Assembly: GCA_963718305.1 (NCBI GenBank)
Contig: CAVQZG010000006.1
Location: forward strand, 1-64,000
DNA: 64,000 bases
Direction: 5' to 3'
From: RYN-230 sp963718305
Lineage (GTDB): Bacteria; Actinomycetota; Actinomycetes; Streptosporangiales; Streptosporangiaceae
The position numbers and the translations under genes are program-made. This document shows, one piece after another, positions 45,711-55,367 of the stretch. Within the stretch, counting starts at the first letter, position 1, and each line of letters begins with the position of its first letter. Below the pieces are notes generated by a model, which was not told the origin of the DNA, did no database searches, and was given only the letters and a program-made list of their open reading frames with translations.

Positions 45711-46706
45711 CTAACCGGTGCGGTCCACCACGTAGTCGCACAGTCCCTCGAACGCGGTGCGCGCCGGGACGTCTGGCAATCCGGCGATCTCCGTGCGCGC
45801 TACTGCGGCCCAGCGCCGAAGATCCGCCCGGGCTTCCTCCATGGCCGGGTTGGCCCGGAGCAGCGCCAAGGCCTCGGCGTGCAGCACCGGGTCGGTCAGG
45901 TCAGCGGAGGTAAGCAACTCGCGCAGCCGGGTATCGGCCGGGCGGCTGGAGGCCAGCGCATAGAGCACCGGCAGGCTGCGCACGCCCTCGCGCAGGTCGG
46001 TCCCGGGCGTCTTGCCGGACTGGTCGGAGTCACTGGCCACGTCGAGGATGTCGTCAGACAGCTGCCAGGCCACGCCGATCGCCTCGCAGGCCGGCTCGAT
46101 CCGGGCCACCACCTCGGCCGGCGCGTCCGAGTACATGGCCCCGAACCGGCCGGCGGTGGCGACCAGCGACGCGGTCTTGTCCTTGACCACGTGCAGGTAG
46201 TGCTGCAGCGGGTCCTGTCCGGGCCGGGGCCCGATGGTCTCCGCGATCTGCCCGCCCACCAGCCGGGCGAACGTGTCCGCCTGGATCCCGACCGCCTCAT
46301 GGCCCAGCGCGGCCAGCATCTGCGAGGCCCGGGCGAACAGGAAATCGCCGGTCAGGATCGCGATGGTGTTGGTCCACCGGGAGTTGGCGCTCTGGTGGCC
46401 GCGGCGGATGACCGCCTCATCCATCACATCGTCGTGGTACAAGGTGGCCAGATGGGTCAGCTCGACCGCGGTCGCGGCCGACACCACCCGCGGATCGCGG
46501 GGGTTGCCGAAGTGCGAGGCGAGCAGGACCAGGGTGGCCCGGAATCGCTTCCCCCCGGCCTCGAGCAGGTGGGTGGACGCCTCGGCCAGCAGTTCCTCCT
46601 CGGACTCCGTGGCGTCGGCCAGCTGCTTCTCGACCAGGGCAAGCCCATCAACGACCTCCGCGGCCAGCGCGGCGTCGGTCAGCTCCACAGGGACGGCGGC
46701 GATCAA
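45711..46706 (-). CDS. Long-chain polyprenyl diphosphate synthase (menaquinone side chain)
   Basis: 331 aa, ATG 46706. First Asp-rich motif in LATLYHDDVMDEAVIRRG (DDxxD), second in WQLSDDILDVASD, with EAGGKRFRATLVL at the IPP site. The small residues before the first motif are compatible with a long product. It would build the isoprenoid tail of menaquinone, fitting its place after the nuo operon on the same strand (168 bp downstream of nuoN) and near a geranylgeranyl-reductase-family gene. Confidence 0.92.
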   Translation of the reverse strand: MIAAVPVELTDAALAAEVVDGLALVEKQLADATESEEELLAEASTHLLEAGGKRFRATLVLLASHFGNPRDPRVVSAATAVELTHLATLYHDDVMDEAVIRRGHQSANSRWTNTIAILTGDFLFARASQMLAALGHEAVGIQADTFARLVGGQIAETIGPRPGQDPLQHYLHVVKDKTASLVATAGRFGAMYSDAPAEVVARIEPACEAIGVAWQLSDDILDVASDSDQSGKTPGTDLREGVRSLPVLYALASSRPADTRLRELLTSADLTDPVLHAEALALLRANPAMEEARADLRRWAAVARTEIAGLPDVPARTAFEGLCDYVVDRTG

Positions 46707-46874
46707 TCAGGCTCCCGGTCATCGGTCGTCGCGGCGGTCACGGACCGCGTCGGGCTGGCGTGACCAGGGCGGGCGAGTTTCTCCTCGCACCAGGCCCAAG
46801 GTACCGCCGTCCCGAATATGCCCCCCGCCAGGTCTCCGGACACCCGGCCAGCCGGCCGGGTACGCCGGGCCAGG

Positions 46875-48455
46875 TCAGCGGACGAACAAGTGCGCGGCCG
46901 CATGATTCGCCAGGTTGAGCAGGGGCTGCGGGAAGATGCCGAACACCAGCGTGGTGATCACCCCGATGGCCACGGCCGCGCCGGTGAACAGCCCGGGGGT
47001 GACCACCGCGGGGCCGCCGGGGGCGGGGTCGCTGAAGAACATGAGCACGATCACCCGGACGTAGAAGAACGCGGCGATGGCACTGGCGATCACACCCACG
47101 ATCACCAGCGGGATCGCCCCGCCCGCGATGGCCGCCTGGAACACCGCAAACTTTCCGGTGAAACCGCTGGTGAGCGGGATACCGGCGAACGCCAGCAGGA
47201 AGAACGCAAAGACCCCGGCCACGAGTGGTGAGCGCCGTCCCAGGCCGGCCCAGCTGGACAGGTGCGCGGCCTCGCCGGTCTGGTCGCGGACCAGCGTGAC
47301 GACCGCGAACGCACCGATCGTGGTGAACCCGTACACGGCCAGGTAGAAGAGGCTGCTGGACAGGCCGGCCACGCTGGCGGCGATCACGCCGGTGAGCACG
47401 AAGCCGCCGTGCGCGATGGAGGAGTAGGCGAGCAGCCGCTTCACGTCGGTCTGGGTGATCGCGATGATCGCGCCGACCACCATGGTCAGGATGGCCACCA
47501 CCCACATCACCGGCCGCCAGTCCCAGGTGAGCTGGCCGAACGCGACGTAGAAGACGCGCAGCAGCGCGCCGAACGCGGAGACCAGCGTGCAGGAGGCCAT
47601 CAGCGCGGTGACGGGGGTCGGTGCGCCCTGGTAGACGTCGGGTTTCCAGCTCTGGAACGGCACGGCGCCGATCTTGAACAGCAGGCCGATGCCGAGCAGC
47701 GCCATGCCCGCGTAGAGCAGGGTCAGGCTGCCGACATTACTGGCCGCCGCGGACGCGATGGCGGCCAGCGACACCGAGCCGGAGTAGCCGTACAGCATGG
47801 CCACCCCGAACAGGAAGAACGCCGAGGAGAACGCCCCGAGCAGGAAGTACTTCATGGATGCTTCCTGCGACAGCAGCCGGCGCCGGCGGGCCAGCCCGCA
47901 CAGCAGGTACAGCGGCAGGGAGAGCACTTCCAGCGCGACGAACATGGTGAGCAGGTCGTTGGACGCCGGGAACAGCAGCATCCCGGCCACCGCGAACAGG
48001 GTCAGCGGGTAGATCTCCGTGTGCGCCACGCCGGCCAGCTGCGCGGCGCGCTCCTCGGCGCTGCCCGGGGTGGTGGCCGCCTGGGCCACGAACGTCTGGT
48101 CGTCGCGGGACGAGTCCGCGATCAGCAGCACGCTGACGAACGCGAGCACGAGGATCGTGCCCCACACGAACAGCGTCGGGCCGTCCACCCCGACGGCCCC
48201 CATGGCCGCCACGTTCCCGTGCCCGCCGTGGGCGAACAGCGAGGAGGTGGCGGCGACCACGATGGTGAGCACGAAGGCGACGGCCAGCCCGCCCAGCGTG
48301 ATGATCAGGTGGGCGGGGCGGCGCAGGTCACGCGGCACGAACGCCTCGATCAGGACGCCGACCACGCCCAGGCCGAAGACCAGCAGCAGCGGCGAGAGCT
48401 GGCCGTACTCAATATGAGGCGGGGTGATCGTCGCCACCGCGAGGGACCCGGTCAC
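46875..48455 (-). CDS. nuoN: NADH-quinone oxidoreductase subunit N
   Basis: 526 aa from GTG 48455, overlapping the nuoM stop (GTGA). An antiporter-like membrane subunit of complex I with about 14 helices: GAVPFQSWKPDVYQGAPTPV and LLAYSSIAHGGFVLTGVIAA carry the conserved Lys and His of the proton path. Last gene of nuo. A GC-rich palindrome (CCCGGCCAGCCGGCCGGG, about 46844-46861) follows it. Confidence 0.95.
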   Translation of the reverse strand: MTGSLAVATITPPHIEYGQLSPLLLVFGLGVVGVLIEAFVPRDLRRPAHLIITLGGLAVAFVLTIVVAATSSLFAHGGHGNVAAMGAVGVDGPTLFVWGTILVLAFVSVLLIADSSRDDQTFVAQAATTPGSAEERAAQLAGVAHTEIYPLTLFAVAGMLLFPASNDLLTMFVALEVLSLPLYLLCGLARRRRLLSQEASMKYFLLGAFSSAFFLFGVAMLYGYSGSVSLAAIASAAASNVGSLTLLYAGMALLGIGLLFKIGAVPFQSWKPDVYQGAPTPVTALMASCTLVSAFGALLRVFYVAFGQLTWDWRPVMWVVAILTMVVGAIIAITQTDVKRLLAYSSIAHGGFVLTGVIAASVAGLSSSLFYLAVYGFTTIGAFAVVTLVRDQTGEAAHLSSWAGLGRRSPLVAGVFAFFLLAFAGIPLTSGFTGKFAVFQAAIAGGAIPLVIVGVIASAIAAFFYVRVIVLMFFSDPAPGGPAVVTPGLFTGAAVAIGVITTLVFGIFPQPLLNLANHAAAHLFVR

Positions 48456-50140
48456 GGGGTGCTTCCCTTCTTCTGCTGCGCGCCTGCCGCGTTTATCACG
48501 ACGGTTTTGCCGCCGCCACCGTGATAGACGATCTGAGTCGTGGGGCTGGGATGCTGGGGCCGCGGGTCGGTCACATGCACCTGGGACAGCGTGTCGCGCA
48601 CCGCCGGGTTGATGACGTCGAGCAGGGGCTGCGGATAGACGCCGAAGAAGATGAGCACCGCGATCAGCGGCCCCACGGCCCACAGCTCACGGGGCCGCAG
48701 GTCGGGCATGTCCGCGACCTCCGGGCGGACCGGCCCGGTCATGGTGCGCTGGTACATCCACAGGATGTAGATCGCCGCCAGGACGATGCCCGCGGTGGCG
48801 AACGAGGCGGCCACCTTGTACCGGCTGAACGTGCCGACCAGGACCAGGAACTCGCTGACGAAGGTGGACAGCCCGGGCAGGGACAGCCCGGCCAGGCCGG
48901 CGATGAGGAACAGGCCCGCCATGACCGGGGCCACCTGGTACACGCCGCCGTAGTCGGCGATCCGCTGCGACCGGCGCCGGGCGATCATGAAGCCGGCCAC
49001 CAGGAACAGCGCCCCGGTGGAGAACGCGTGATTGACCATGTAGAGCGTCGCGCCGGACTGGGCCTGGGTGGTGAACGCGAAGATGCCGAGCACGATGAAC
49101 CCGAAGTGGGAGATCGAGGTGTACGCGATGAGGCGTTTCAGGTCGCGCTGGCCGATGGCCACGATCGCCCCGTACAGGATCCCGATCACCGCGAGCACCA
49201 GGATCAGCGGCGTGAAGTAGCGGGACGCGGCCGGGAACAACTGCAGGCAGTACCGGATCATCCCGAACGTGCCGACCTTGTCCATCACGCCCACGAGCAG
49301 CACCGCGGTTCCGGGCTGGGACGCGGTGGCGGCGTCCGGCAGCCAGGTGTGGAACGGCCACAGCGGGGCCTTGATGGCGAACGCGATGAAGAACCCGAGG
49401 AACAGCCACTTCTGCACGACCGGGCTGAACGTGACGTGGGTCAGATCCTGGAACAGGAACGTGCCCGGGTGGCCGCCGCGGGCCGAGTAGACGTACAGCG
49501 CGATGACCGCGACCAGCATGAGCAGCCCGCCGAACAGGCTGTAGAGCAGGAACTTGACCGCGGCGTACTGGCGCTGGCCGGTCCCGAAGCTGCCGATCAG
49601 GAAGTACATCGGGATCAGCATGGCCTCGAAGAACACGTAGAACAGGAAGACGTCGGTGGCCGCGAACACGCCGATCATCATGGTTTCCAGCACGAGCAGC
49701 AGCACGAAGTAGGTCTTGGCACTGCGCCGGGGCCGGGTCACCGGGGCATCAGCGGCGCCCGCCGCCTCCTCGCCTTCGGGCGGGTCCGCGTCGTTCCACG
49801 AGGCCAGGATGACCACCGGCATCAGCACCGCGGTCATCGCGATGAGCACCAGGGCGATCCCGTCCACGCCGACCGCGTAGTGCACGCCGAACTGCGGGAT
49901 CCACTGGTAGGTCTGGGTGAACTGGAATTCGTTCCCGTGGGGCGAGAAGGCGACCATCATGGCGATGGTCAGCCCCAGGGTGATCAGCGAGAACAGCAGG
50001 GCGAGCCGCTTGACCAGCAGGCGCCGGGCCGCCCGGTCGGCCTCGCTGCCCGGCGCGGACACGCCCGGCGTCACGCCGATCACCAGCGCGCCGGCCAACG
50101 GCACCGCGCCGATCACGGTCAGCCAGGGAAACGTGCTCAT
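48452..50140 (-). CDS. nuoM: NADH-quinone oxidoreductase subunit M
   Basis: 562 aa, ATG 50140. Antiporter-like subunit: FFEAMLIPMYFLIGSFGTGQ (conserved Glu in the membrane), IKAPLWPFHTWLPDAATASQ, and KRLIAYTSISHFGFIVLGIF. One loop (about 120-145) is a charged, Ala/Glu-rich insertion. Translocates protons. Confidence 0.96.
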   Translation of the reverse strand: MSTFPWLTVIGAVPLAGALVIGVTPGVSAPGSEADRAARRLLVKRLALLFSLITLGLTIAMMVAFSPHGNEFQFTQTYQWIPQFGVHYAVGVDGIALVLIAMTAVLMPVVILASWNDADPPEGEEAAGAADAPVTRPRRSAKTYFVLLLVLETMMIGVFAATDVFLFYVFFEAMLIPMYFLIGSFGTGQRQYAAVKFLLYSLFGGLLMLVAVIALYVYSARGGHPGTFLFQDLTHVTFSPVVQKWLFLGFFIAFAIKAPLWPFHTWLPDAATASQPGTAVLLVGVMDKVGTFGMIRYCLQLFPAASRYFTPLILVLAVIGILYGAIVAIGQRDLKRLIAYTSISHFGFIVLGIFAFTTQAQSGATLYMVNHAFSTGALFLVAGFMIARRRSQRIADYGGVYQVAPVMAGLFLIAGLAGLSLPGLSTFVSEFLVLVGTFSRYKVAASFATAGIVLAAIYILWMYQRTMTGPVRPEVADMPDLRPRELWAVGPLIAVLIFFGVYPQPLLDVINPAVRDTLSQVHVTDPRPQHPSPTTQIVYHGGGGKTVVINAAGAQQKKGSTP

Positions 50141-50153
50141 GAGCCGTGGTCTC

Positions 50154-52097
50154 CTAGATTCTCGCCAGCAGGAGGGCGCCGACCAGCAGCACCCCGCCGA
50201 GGAACATGGACAGGGCGTACGAGCGGACGAAGCCGGTCTGGATCCGGCGCATCCGCCCCGACGTGCCGCCGATGACCGCGGCCACGGTGTTGACCAGGCC
50301 GTCCACGCCGCGGTTGTCGAAATAGACCGACAGCCGGGTCAGCCACTGCCCAGGCCGCATGAGCAGGGACTCGTTGACCGCGTCCCCGTACAGGTCCTTG
50401 CGCGCGGCGGTCACCGGGAACCCGGCGGCCGGGGCGGTGCCCGGCACGGGGCGGCGCCCGTACAGCGCCCAGGCGAGCCCGATGCCCGCGACGATCAGGA
50501 CGAGCGCCACGATGCCGGAGGTACTGAAGATCGCCGGTTCGGGCGGGATGTACCCGGTGACGGGGCCGAGGAAGTCGGCCAGCCGGTCCCCCAGGATCTC
50601 CCAGGCTCCGAACCCCACGGCCCCAATAGCCAGCACGATCACCGGCCAGGTCATCACCGGCGGCGCCTCGTGCGGGTGGGCGTCGTCCGCCCAGCGGCGC
50701 TTCCCGGCGAACGTCATGAACATCACCCGGGTCATGTAGAACGCCGTGAGGCCCGCGCCGATCACCGCGCAGATGCCCACGATCCAGCCGGTGGTGCCGC
50801 CCTGGTGGAACGCGGCGTCGATCACCGTGTCCTTGGCGAAGAAGCCGGAGAACGGGGGAATGCCGATGATGGCCAGGTAACAGGCGCCGAAGGTGATGAA
50901 GGTGATCCGCATGACCGCGGCCAGGCCGCCGTAGCGGCGCATGTCCACCTCGTCGTTCATCCCGTGCATGATCGAACCGGCGTCGAGGAACAGGCCGGCC
51001 TTGAAGAACCCGTGGGCCAGGAGCAGCGCGATGGCGAACGGGTAGCCGGCGGGCCCGATCCCGGCGGCCAGCATCATGTAGCCGATCTGGCTCATGGTCG
51101 ACCCGGCCAGCGCCTTCTTGATGTCGTCCTTGGCGCAGCTGATGATCGCGCCGAACAGCAGCGTGGCCGCGCCCACGATCATGACGGCCAGCCGCGCGTC
51201 CGCGCTCAGGTCGAAGAGCGGGCCGGACCGGACGATCAGGTAGACGCCCGCGGTGACCATGGTGGCCGCGTGGATGAGCGCCGACACCGGGGTCGGGCCC
51301 TCCATCGCGTCCAGCAGCCAGGACTGCAGCGGAAGCTGCGCGGACTTGCCGCAGGCGCCGAGCAGCAGCAGCAGGCCGATGACCGTGAGCACGCCGGAGC
51401 TGGCCCGGCCGGGGTGGGAGAACACCCCCGCGAACGACACCGTGCCGAACGTGGTGAACATGAGCATGATGGCCAGGGACAGCCCGGCGTCACCGACCCG
51501 GTTGGCGATGAACGCCTTCTTGGCCGCCACGGCCGCGGTCGGCTTGTACTGCCAGAACCCGATCAGCAGGTAGGAGGCCAGGCCGACGCCCTCCCAGCCG
51601 GCGTACAGCACCAGGTAGTTGTCGGCCAGCACGAGCAGCAGCATGGCGGCCAGGAACAGGTTCATGTAGCCGAAGAACCGGCGCCGGCCCGGGTCGTGAG
51701 CCATGTAGCCGACCGAGAAGATGTGGATCAGCGAGCCGACCCCCGTGATCAGCAGCACGAAGCAGATCGACAGCTGGTCCAGCTGCAGCGCCACGTTCAC
51801 CTTGAACGTGCCGACCGCGATCCAGGAGTACAGGTTCAGGTCCCGGCTGCGCTGACCGCCCGGGTAGCCGAGCATCGCGGCGAAGGCGATCACCGCGTAC
51901 ACGAACGCGGCCAGCGGCATGGCCACGCCCAGCAGGTGTCCCCAGCGGTCGGTCCGCTTTCCGCCGACCAGCAGTACTATCGCGCCGAACAGCGGGAACG
52001 CGAGCAGCAGCCACGCCGCCCGCTGCACGCCGACCGCGGGCAACGTGGTCTCCACGCTGGCCGCGGCCGCGTGCGCAACCGCAAGTGAGCCTGTCAC
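50154..52097 (-). CDS. nuoL: NADH-quinone oxidoreductase subunit L
   Basis: 647 aa from GTG 52097 with GAGGAG 7 nt upstream. AGWEGVGLASYLLIGFWQYK, AQLPLQSWLLDAMEGPTPVS and LAGSTMSQIGYMMLAAGIGP are diagnostic. The largest antiporter-like subunit, with the C-terminal lateral helix region near EILGDRLADFLGP. Separated by about 68 bp from nuoK, one of the few true gaps in the operon. Confidence 0.96.
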   Translation of the reverse strand: MTGSLAVAHAAAASVETTLPAVGVQRAAWLLLAFPLFGAIVLLVGGKRTDRWGHLLGVAMPLAAFVYAVIAFAAMLGYPGGQRSRDLNLYSWIAVGTFKVNVALQLDQLSICFVLLITGVGSLIHIFSVGYMAHDPGRRRFFGYMNLFLAAMLLLVLADNYLVLYAGWEGVGLASYLLIGFWQYKPTAAVAAKKAFIANRVGDAGLSLAIMLMFTTFGTVSFAGVFSHPGRASSGVLTVIGLLLLLGACGKSAQLPLQSWLLDAMEGPTPVSALIHAATMVTAGVYLIVRSGPLFDLSADARLAVMIVGAATLLFGAIISCAKDDIKKALAGSTMSQIGYMMLAAGIGPAGYPFAIALLLAHGFFKAGLFLDAGSIMHGMNDEVDMRRYGGLAAVMRITFITFGACYLAIIGIPPFSGFFAKDTVIDAAFHQGGTTGWIVGICAVIGAGLTAFYMTRVMFMTFAGKRRWADDAHPHEAPPVMTWPVIVLAIGAVGFGAWEILGDRLADFLGPVTGYIPPEPAIFSTSGIVALVLIVAGIGLAWALYGRRPVPGTAPAAGFPVTAARKDLYGDAVNESLLMRPGQWLTRLSVYFDNRGVDGLVNTVAAVIGGTSGRMRRIQTGFVRSYALSMFLGGVLLVGALLLARI

Positions 52098-52165
52098 TGC
52101 GCTACTCCTCGTGCTTCAGCAGGCCGTGATCGGGTCAGCGAGCCTGCTACGTCAGCCGGTCCGAG

Positions 52166-52465
52166 CTAGTACTTCAGCAGGTTCGCGTCGTCCACCGACG
52201 CGGACCTGCGGGTGCGGAAGATCGCCATCAGGATTGCGAGGCCCACCACGACCTCGGCCGCCGCCACGACCATCACAAAGAACGCGATGACCTGGCCGCT
52301 CAGGTTGCCGTGCATCCGGGCGAAGGCCACGAACGCGAGGTTGACCGCGTTGAGCATGAGCTCGATGCACATGAAGATCACCATCGCGTTGCGCCGCACC
52401 AGCACGCCCACCGCGCCGATCACGAACAAGATCACGGCGAGCGCGACGAAGTTCCCGGGGCTCAT
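52166..52465 (-). CDS. nuoK: NADH-quinone oxidoreductase subunit K
   Basis: 99 aa, ATG 52465, overlapping nuoJ. Three helices; MVIFMCIELMLNAVNLAFVA contains the conserved membrane Glu. Length is standard. Confidence 0.96.
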   Translation of the reverse strand: MSPGNFVALAVILFVIGAVGVLVRRNAMVIFMCIELMLNAVNLAFVAFARMHGNLSGQVIAFFVMVVAAAEVVVGLAILMAIFRTRRSASVDDANLLKY

Positions 52466-53274
52466 CAGGCCTCCCCCTCCTGGCCCGCGTCGCGGCCGGC
52501 CTCGCCGCGCACCGCGGCGCTGCTGCCCAGCAGCGTGCGGCGCTGATCAGGCGTCTCGGGCACGCCCCGGATCACCGGGCTCACCGAGAGCTCGGAGGGG
52601 GTGCCGTCGGGCAGCAGGGCGGGCATGTCCACGGCGTTGTGCCGCGCGTACGTCCCGGGGCCGGGAAGCGGCGCGGGCCGGCCACTGGCCACCCGGAGCC
52701 GGGACAGGTCGCGCTGGGTCGGCTTGGGCAAGATGCGCTCGCGGTGCGCCAGCACCATGGCGCCGAGCGCGGCGGTGATCAGCAGGGCGCTGGTCACCTC
52801 GAACGGGAACACGTAGGTGGTGAAGATCAGCCGGGCGATCGCGTACACGTTGTTCGCGCCGAAGGCCGGCCCGGCGACCGGGGCGGTGCCGAGGACCGCG
52901 TGGCCCACGGTCAGGCTGAGCAGCACCAGCAGGCCGATCCCGGCCAGCCCGGCGGCGACCCGCTGGCCCTTGATGGTCTCCACGAGGGAGTCCTTGGCCC
53001 GGATACCCACGATCATCAGGACGAACAGGAACAGCATGAGCACCGCGCCGGTGTACACGATCACCTGGACGAAGGCCAGGAACGGCGCGTTCTGCAGGGC
53101 GTACAAGGCGGCCAGCGAGAGCATGACCACGGCCAGCAGGACCGCGCAGTACACGGCCTTGCGTACCATGATCATGCCGAGGGCCGCGCTGACCGACACC
53201 ACGGCGAGCAGCCAGAAGATGATCTGCTGCGTGGTGGACGCCACGTCGCTGATGGCCAGGACGCCGCCGTGCAT
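52465..53274 (-). CDS. nuoJ: NADH-quinone oxidoreductase subunit J
   Basis: 269 aa from ATG 53274 (TGATG overlap with nuoI; GTG at 53277 is alternative). Five helices; MIMVRKAVYCAVLLAVVMLS and FVQVIVYTGAVLMLFLFVLM are conserved. The hydrophilic C-terminal extension of roughly 100 aa is longer than in E. coli, as is common in actinobacteria. Confidence 0.95.
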   Translation of the reverse strand: MHGGVLAISDVASTTQQIIFWLLAVVSVSAALGMIMVRKAVYCAVLLAVVMLSLAALYALQNAPFLAFVQVIVYTGAVLMLFLFVLMIVGIRAKDSLVETIKGQRVAAGLAGIGLLVLLSLTVGHAVLGTAPVAGPAFGANNVYAIARLIFTTYVFPFEVTSALLITAALGAMVLAHRERILPKPTQRDLSRLRVASGRPAPLPGPGTYARHNAVDMPALLPDGTPSELSVSPVIRGVPETPDQRRTLLGSSAAVRGEAGRDAGQEGEA

Positions 53275-53912
53275 CACTGCTGCACCCCGGTCTCGTCCGG
53301 GCCGGCCTGGCTGGGCCCGGTCTCGTCCGGTTCAGTCCCGCCGGCGGTCCAGGCTGGCACTCCGGCCTCCCCTTCCGACCCCGGCGCCAGGGCGGGTTCC
53401 GCGACGACGCCTGCCGAGCGCAGGTTGTAGTAGTCCCGCTCGGTCTGGCCCAGGCGCATGTCGTGCGGAGGCTGCTCCATGCCGGGCAGCAGCGGGGCGA
53501 GCAGCTGCTCCTTGGTCCAGATGAGGCTTTCCCGGTTGTCGTCCGCGAGCTCGTACTCGTTGGTCATGGTCAGCGCGCGGGTGGGGCAGGCTTCGACGCA
53601 CAGCCCGCAGAGGATGCAGCGCAGGTAATTGATCTGGTAGACGGCGCCGAACCGCTCGCCGGGGGAATACCGCTCCTCCGGCGTGTTGTCGCCGCCCTCG
53701 ACGTAGATCGCGTCCGCGGGGCAGGCCCAGGCGCACAGCTCGCAGCCGATGCACTTCTCCAGCCCGTCGGGCCAGCGGTTGAGCTGGTGACGACCATGGA
53801 AGCGGGGTGCGGTGGGGTTCTTCTCCTCCGGGTACTGGACGGTGTCGACCTTCCGGAACATCTGCCGGAAGGTGACCCCGAATCCCTTGACGGGGCCCAG
53901 GAACTCAGGCAC
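53274..53912 (-). CDS. nuoI: NADH-quinone oxidoreductase subunit I
   Basis: 212 aa, ATG 53912, overlapping nuoH by 8 bp. Two 4Fe-4S motifs, CIGCELCAWACPADAI and CILCGLCVEACPTRAL (clusters N6a and N6b), pass electrons toward NuoB. The C-terminal acidic tail has a small repeat (DETGPSQAGPDETG). Complete, unlike the orphan paralog at 27331. Confidence 0.96.
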   Translation of the reverse strand: MPEFLGPVKGFGVTFRQMFRKVDTVQYPEEKNPTAPRFHGRHQLNRWPDGLEKCIGCELCAWACPADAIYVEGGDNTPEERYSPGERFGAVYQINYLRCILCGLCVEACPTRALTMTNEYELADDNRESLIWTKEQLLAPLLPGMEQPPHDMRLGQTERDYYNLRSAGVVAEPALAPGSEGEAGVPAWTAGGTEPDETGPSQAGPDETGVQQ

Positions 53913-55367
53913 CGGTCACCTCCTTCGTCGTGGCCCGGGACTCGCCAGATTCCTCCGGGGTGACCTCCGCGGGCGACACGTCCACCCCGATCCCGTGGTA
54001 GTGCGGCAGGTCCATCGGCGGAACCGGGAAGCCCGGGCCGCCGTCGTCCGCACCTGGCTCGCCCGTGCGGGGCGGCGGGGCGGCCTGGGCGGCCTCCTCA
54101 GCGGCCTGGGCACGCCGCTGCGCCGCCGCGTCCCCCAGGAACAGCAGGGTGAGGAGCGCGACGACCAGCAGGCCGGCCACGGTGTAGACCGCCGGGCTGC
54201 CACCGTGCGTGCGCCAGACCCGGATCGTGGCGATGACCAGGATCCAGACCAGCGCGACCGGGATGAGCACCTTCCAGCCGAACCGCATCAGCTGGTCGTA
54301 GCGGATCCGGGGCAGCGTGCCGCGCAGCCACACGAAGCAGAACAGCAGGATCAGCACCTTGGCCAGGAACCAGATGAGCGGGTACCAGCCGGTGTTCGCG
54401 TCGGGCCACACGCTGATCGGCCAGGGGGCCCGCCAGCCGCCGAGGAACAGCGTGGTGGCCAGCGCGGAGACCGTGACCATGTTGATGTACTCGCCCAGGT
54501 AGAACAGGGCGAACTTGAGCGAGGAGTACTCGGTGTGGTACCCGCCGACCAGTTCGCCTTCCCCTTCAGGCAGGTCGAACGGCAGCCGGTTGGTCTCGCC
54601 GACCATGGTGATCAGGTAGATCACGAAGGACGGGAACAGCAGCACCGCGATACCAGGACGGCCAGTGCAGGACCGCGCCGAACAGATGGAAGCTGGTGTT
54701 GGACCCCGGACTGCGCGGCCACGATCTGCGTGGTGGACAGCGAGCCGGAGTAGAGGAAGACCGGGACGAAGGCCAGTCCCATCGCGATCTCGTAGCTGAT
54801 CACCTGGGCGGATGAGCGCAGCCCGCCGAGCAGCGGGTACGGGGACTCCGACGCCCATCCGGCTAGCACGAGCCCGTAGACCGCCATGGAGCTCATGGCC
54901 AGCACCAGCAGGACGGCCACCGGGAGGTCGGCGAGCTGCAGCGGGGTCTGCACGCCGAAGATCGAGACCAGAGGGCCGAACGGGATGATGGCGATGCTGA
55001 TGAACGCGGGGATCACGGCGATCGCCGGCGCCAGCCAGAACAGCAGCTTGTCCACGTTCGTCGGGACGATGTCTTCCTTCAGCGGCAGCTTGACGCCGTC
55101 CAGGAGGGACTGGAGCAGGCCGAAGGGCCCGGCCCGGTTCGGTCCCGGGCGCTGCTGCATGCGGCCGATGATCCGGCGCTCCGCCCAGATCGCGAACAGC
55201 GTCATGAGCATCAGGAACAGGAAGACGAACAGGACCTTGATGACCACCAGCCACCAGGGCTGGTGATAGAAACTGGCCAGGGTCGGATCGGCCGCCGCCA
55301 GCACACGGGCGTGGGCGGCGCCGGCCGGCGCCAGGCCCGGGGCCGCCATGCTGGCCAGGCCGCTCAT
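53905..55367 (-). pseudogene. nuoH: NADH-quinone oxidoreductase subunit H, broken by two indels
   Basis: ATG 55367 (ATGA overlap with nuoG). The first part is normal: FAIWAERRIIGRMQQRPGPN, GLLQSLLDGVKLPLKEDI and GWASESPYPLLGGLRSSAQV. Near 54702 one extra base shifts the frame, the segment SNTSFHLFGAVLHWPSWY lies in a third frame, and near 54650 two bases are missing. The rest (FVIYLITMVGETNRLPFDLP, EGEGELVGGYHTEYSSLKFA) is intact to 53905. Both indels are in a 55-bp window. NuoH forms the quinone-cavity membrane subunit and is essential to complex I, so an assembly error is a serious alternative to real loss. Confidence 0.93.

Noticed and set aside
48521..50275. Long + strand open frame opposite nuoM
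   Set aside because: Same antisense artefact; charged repetitive translation with no domain.
49917..52088. Very long + strand open frame (over 700 codons) opposite nuoL
   Set aside because: Low-complexity Arg/Gly/His-rich translation typical of the antisense of GC-rich membrane protein genes; nuoL on the minus strand is unmistakable.
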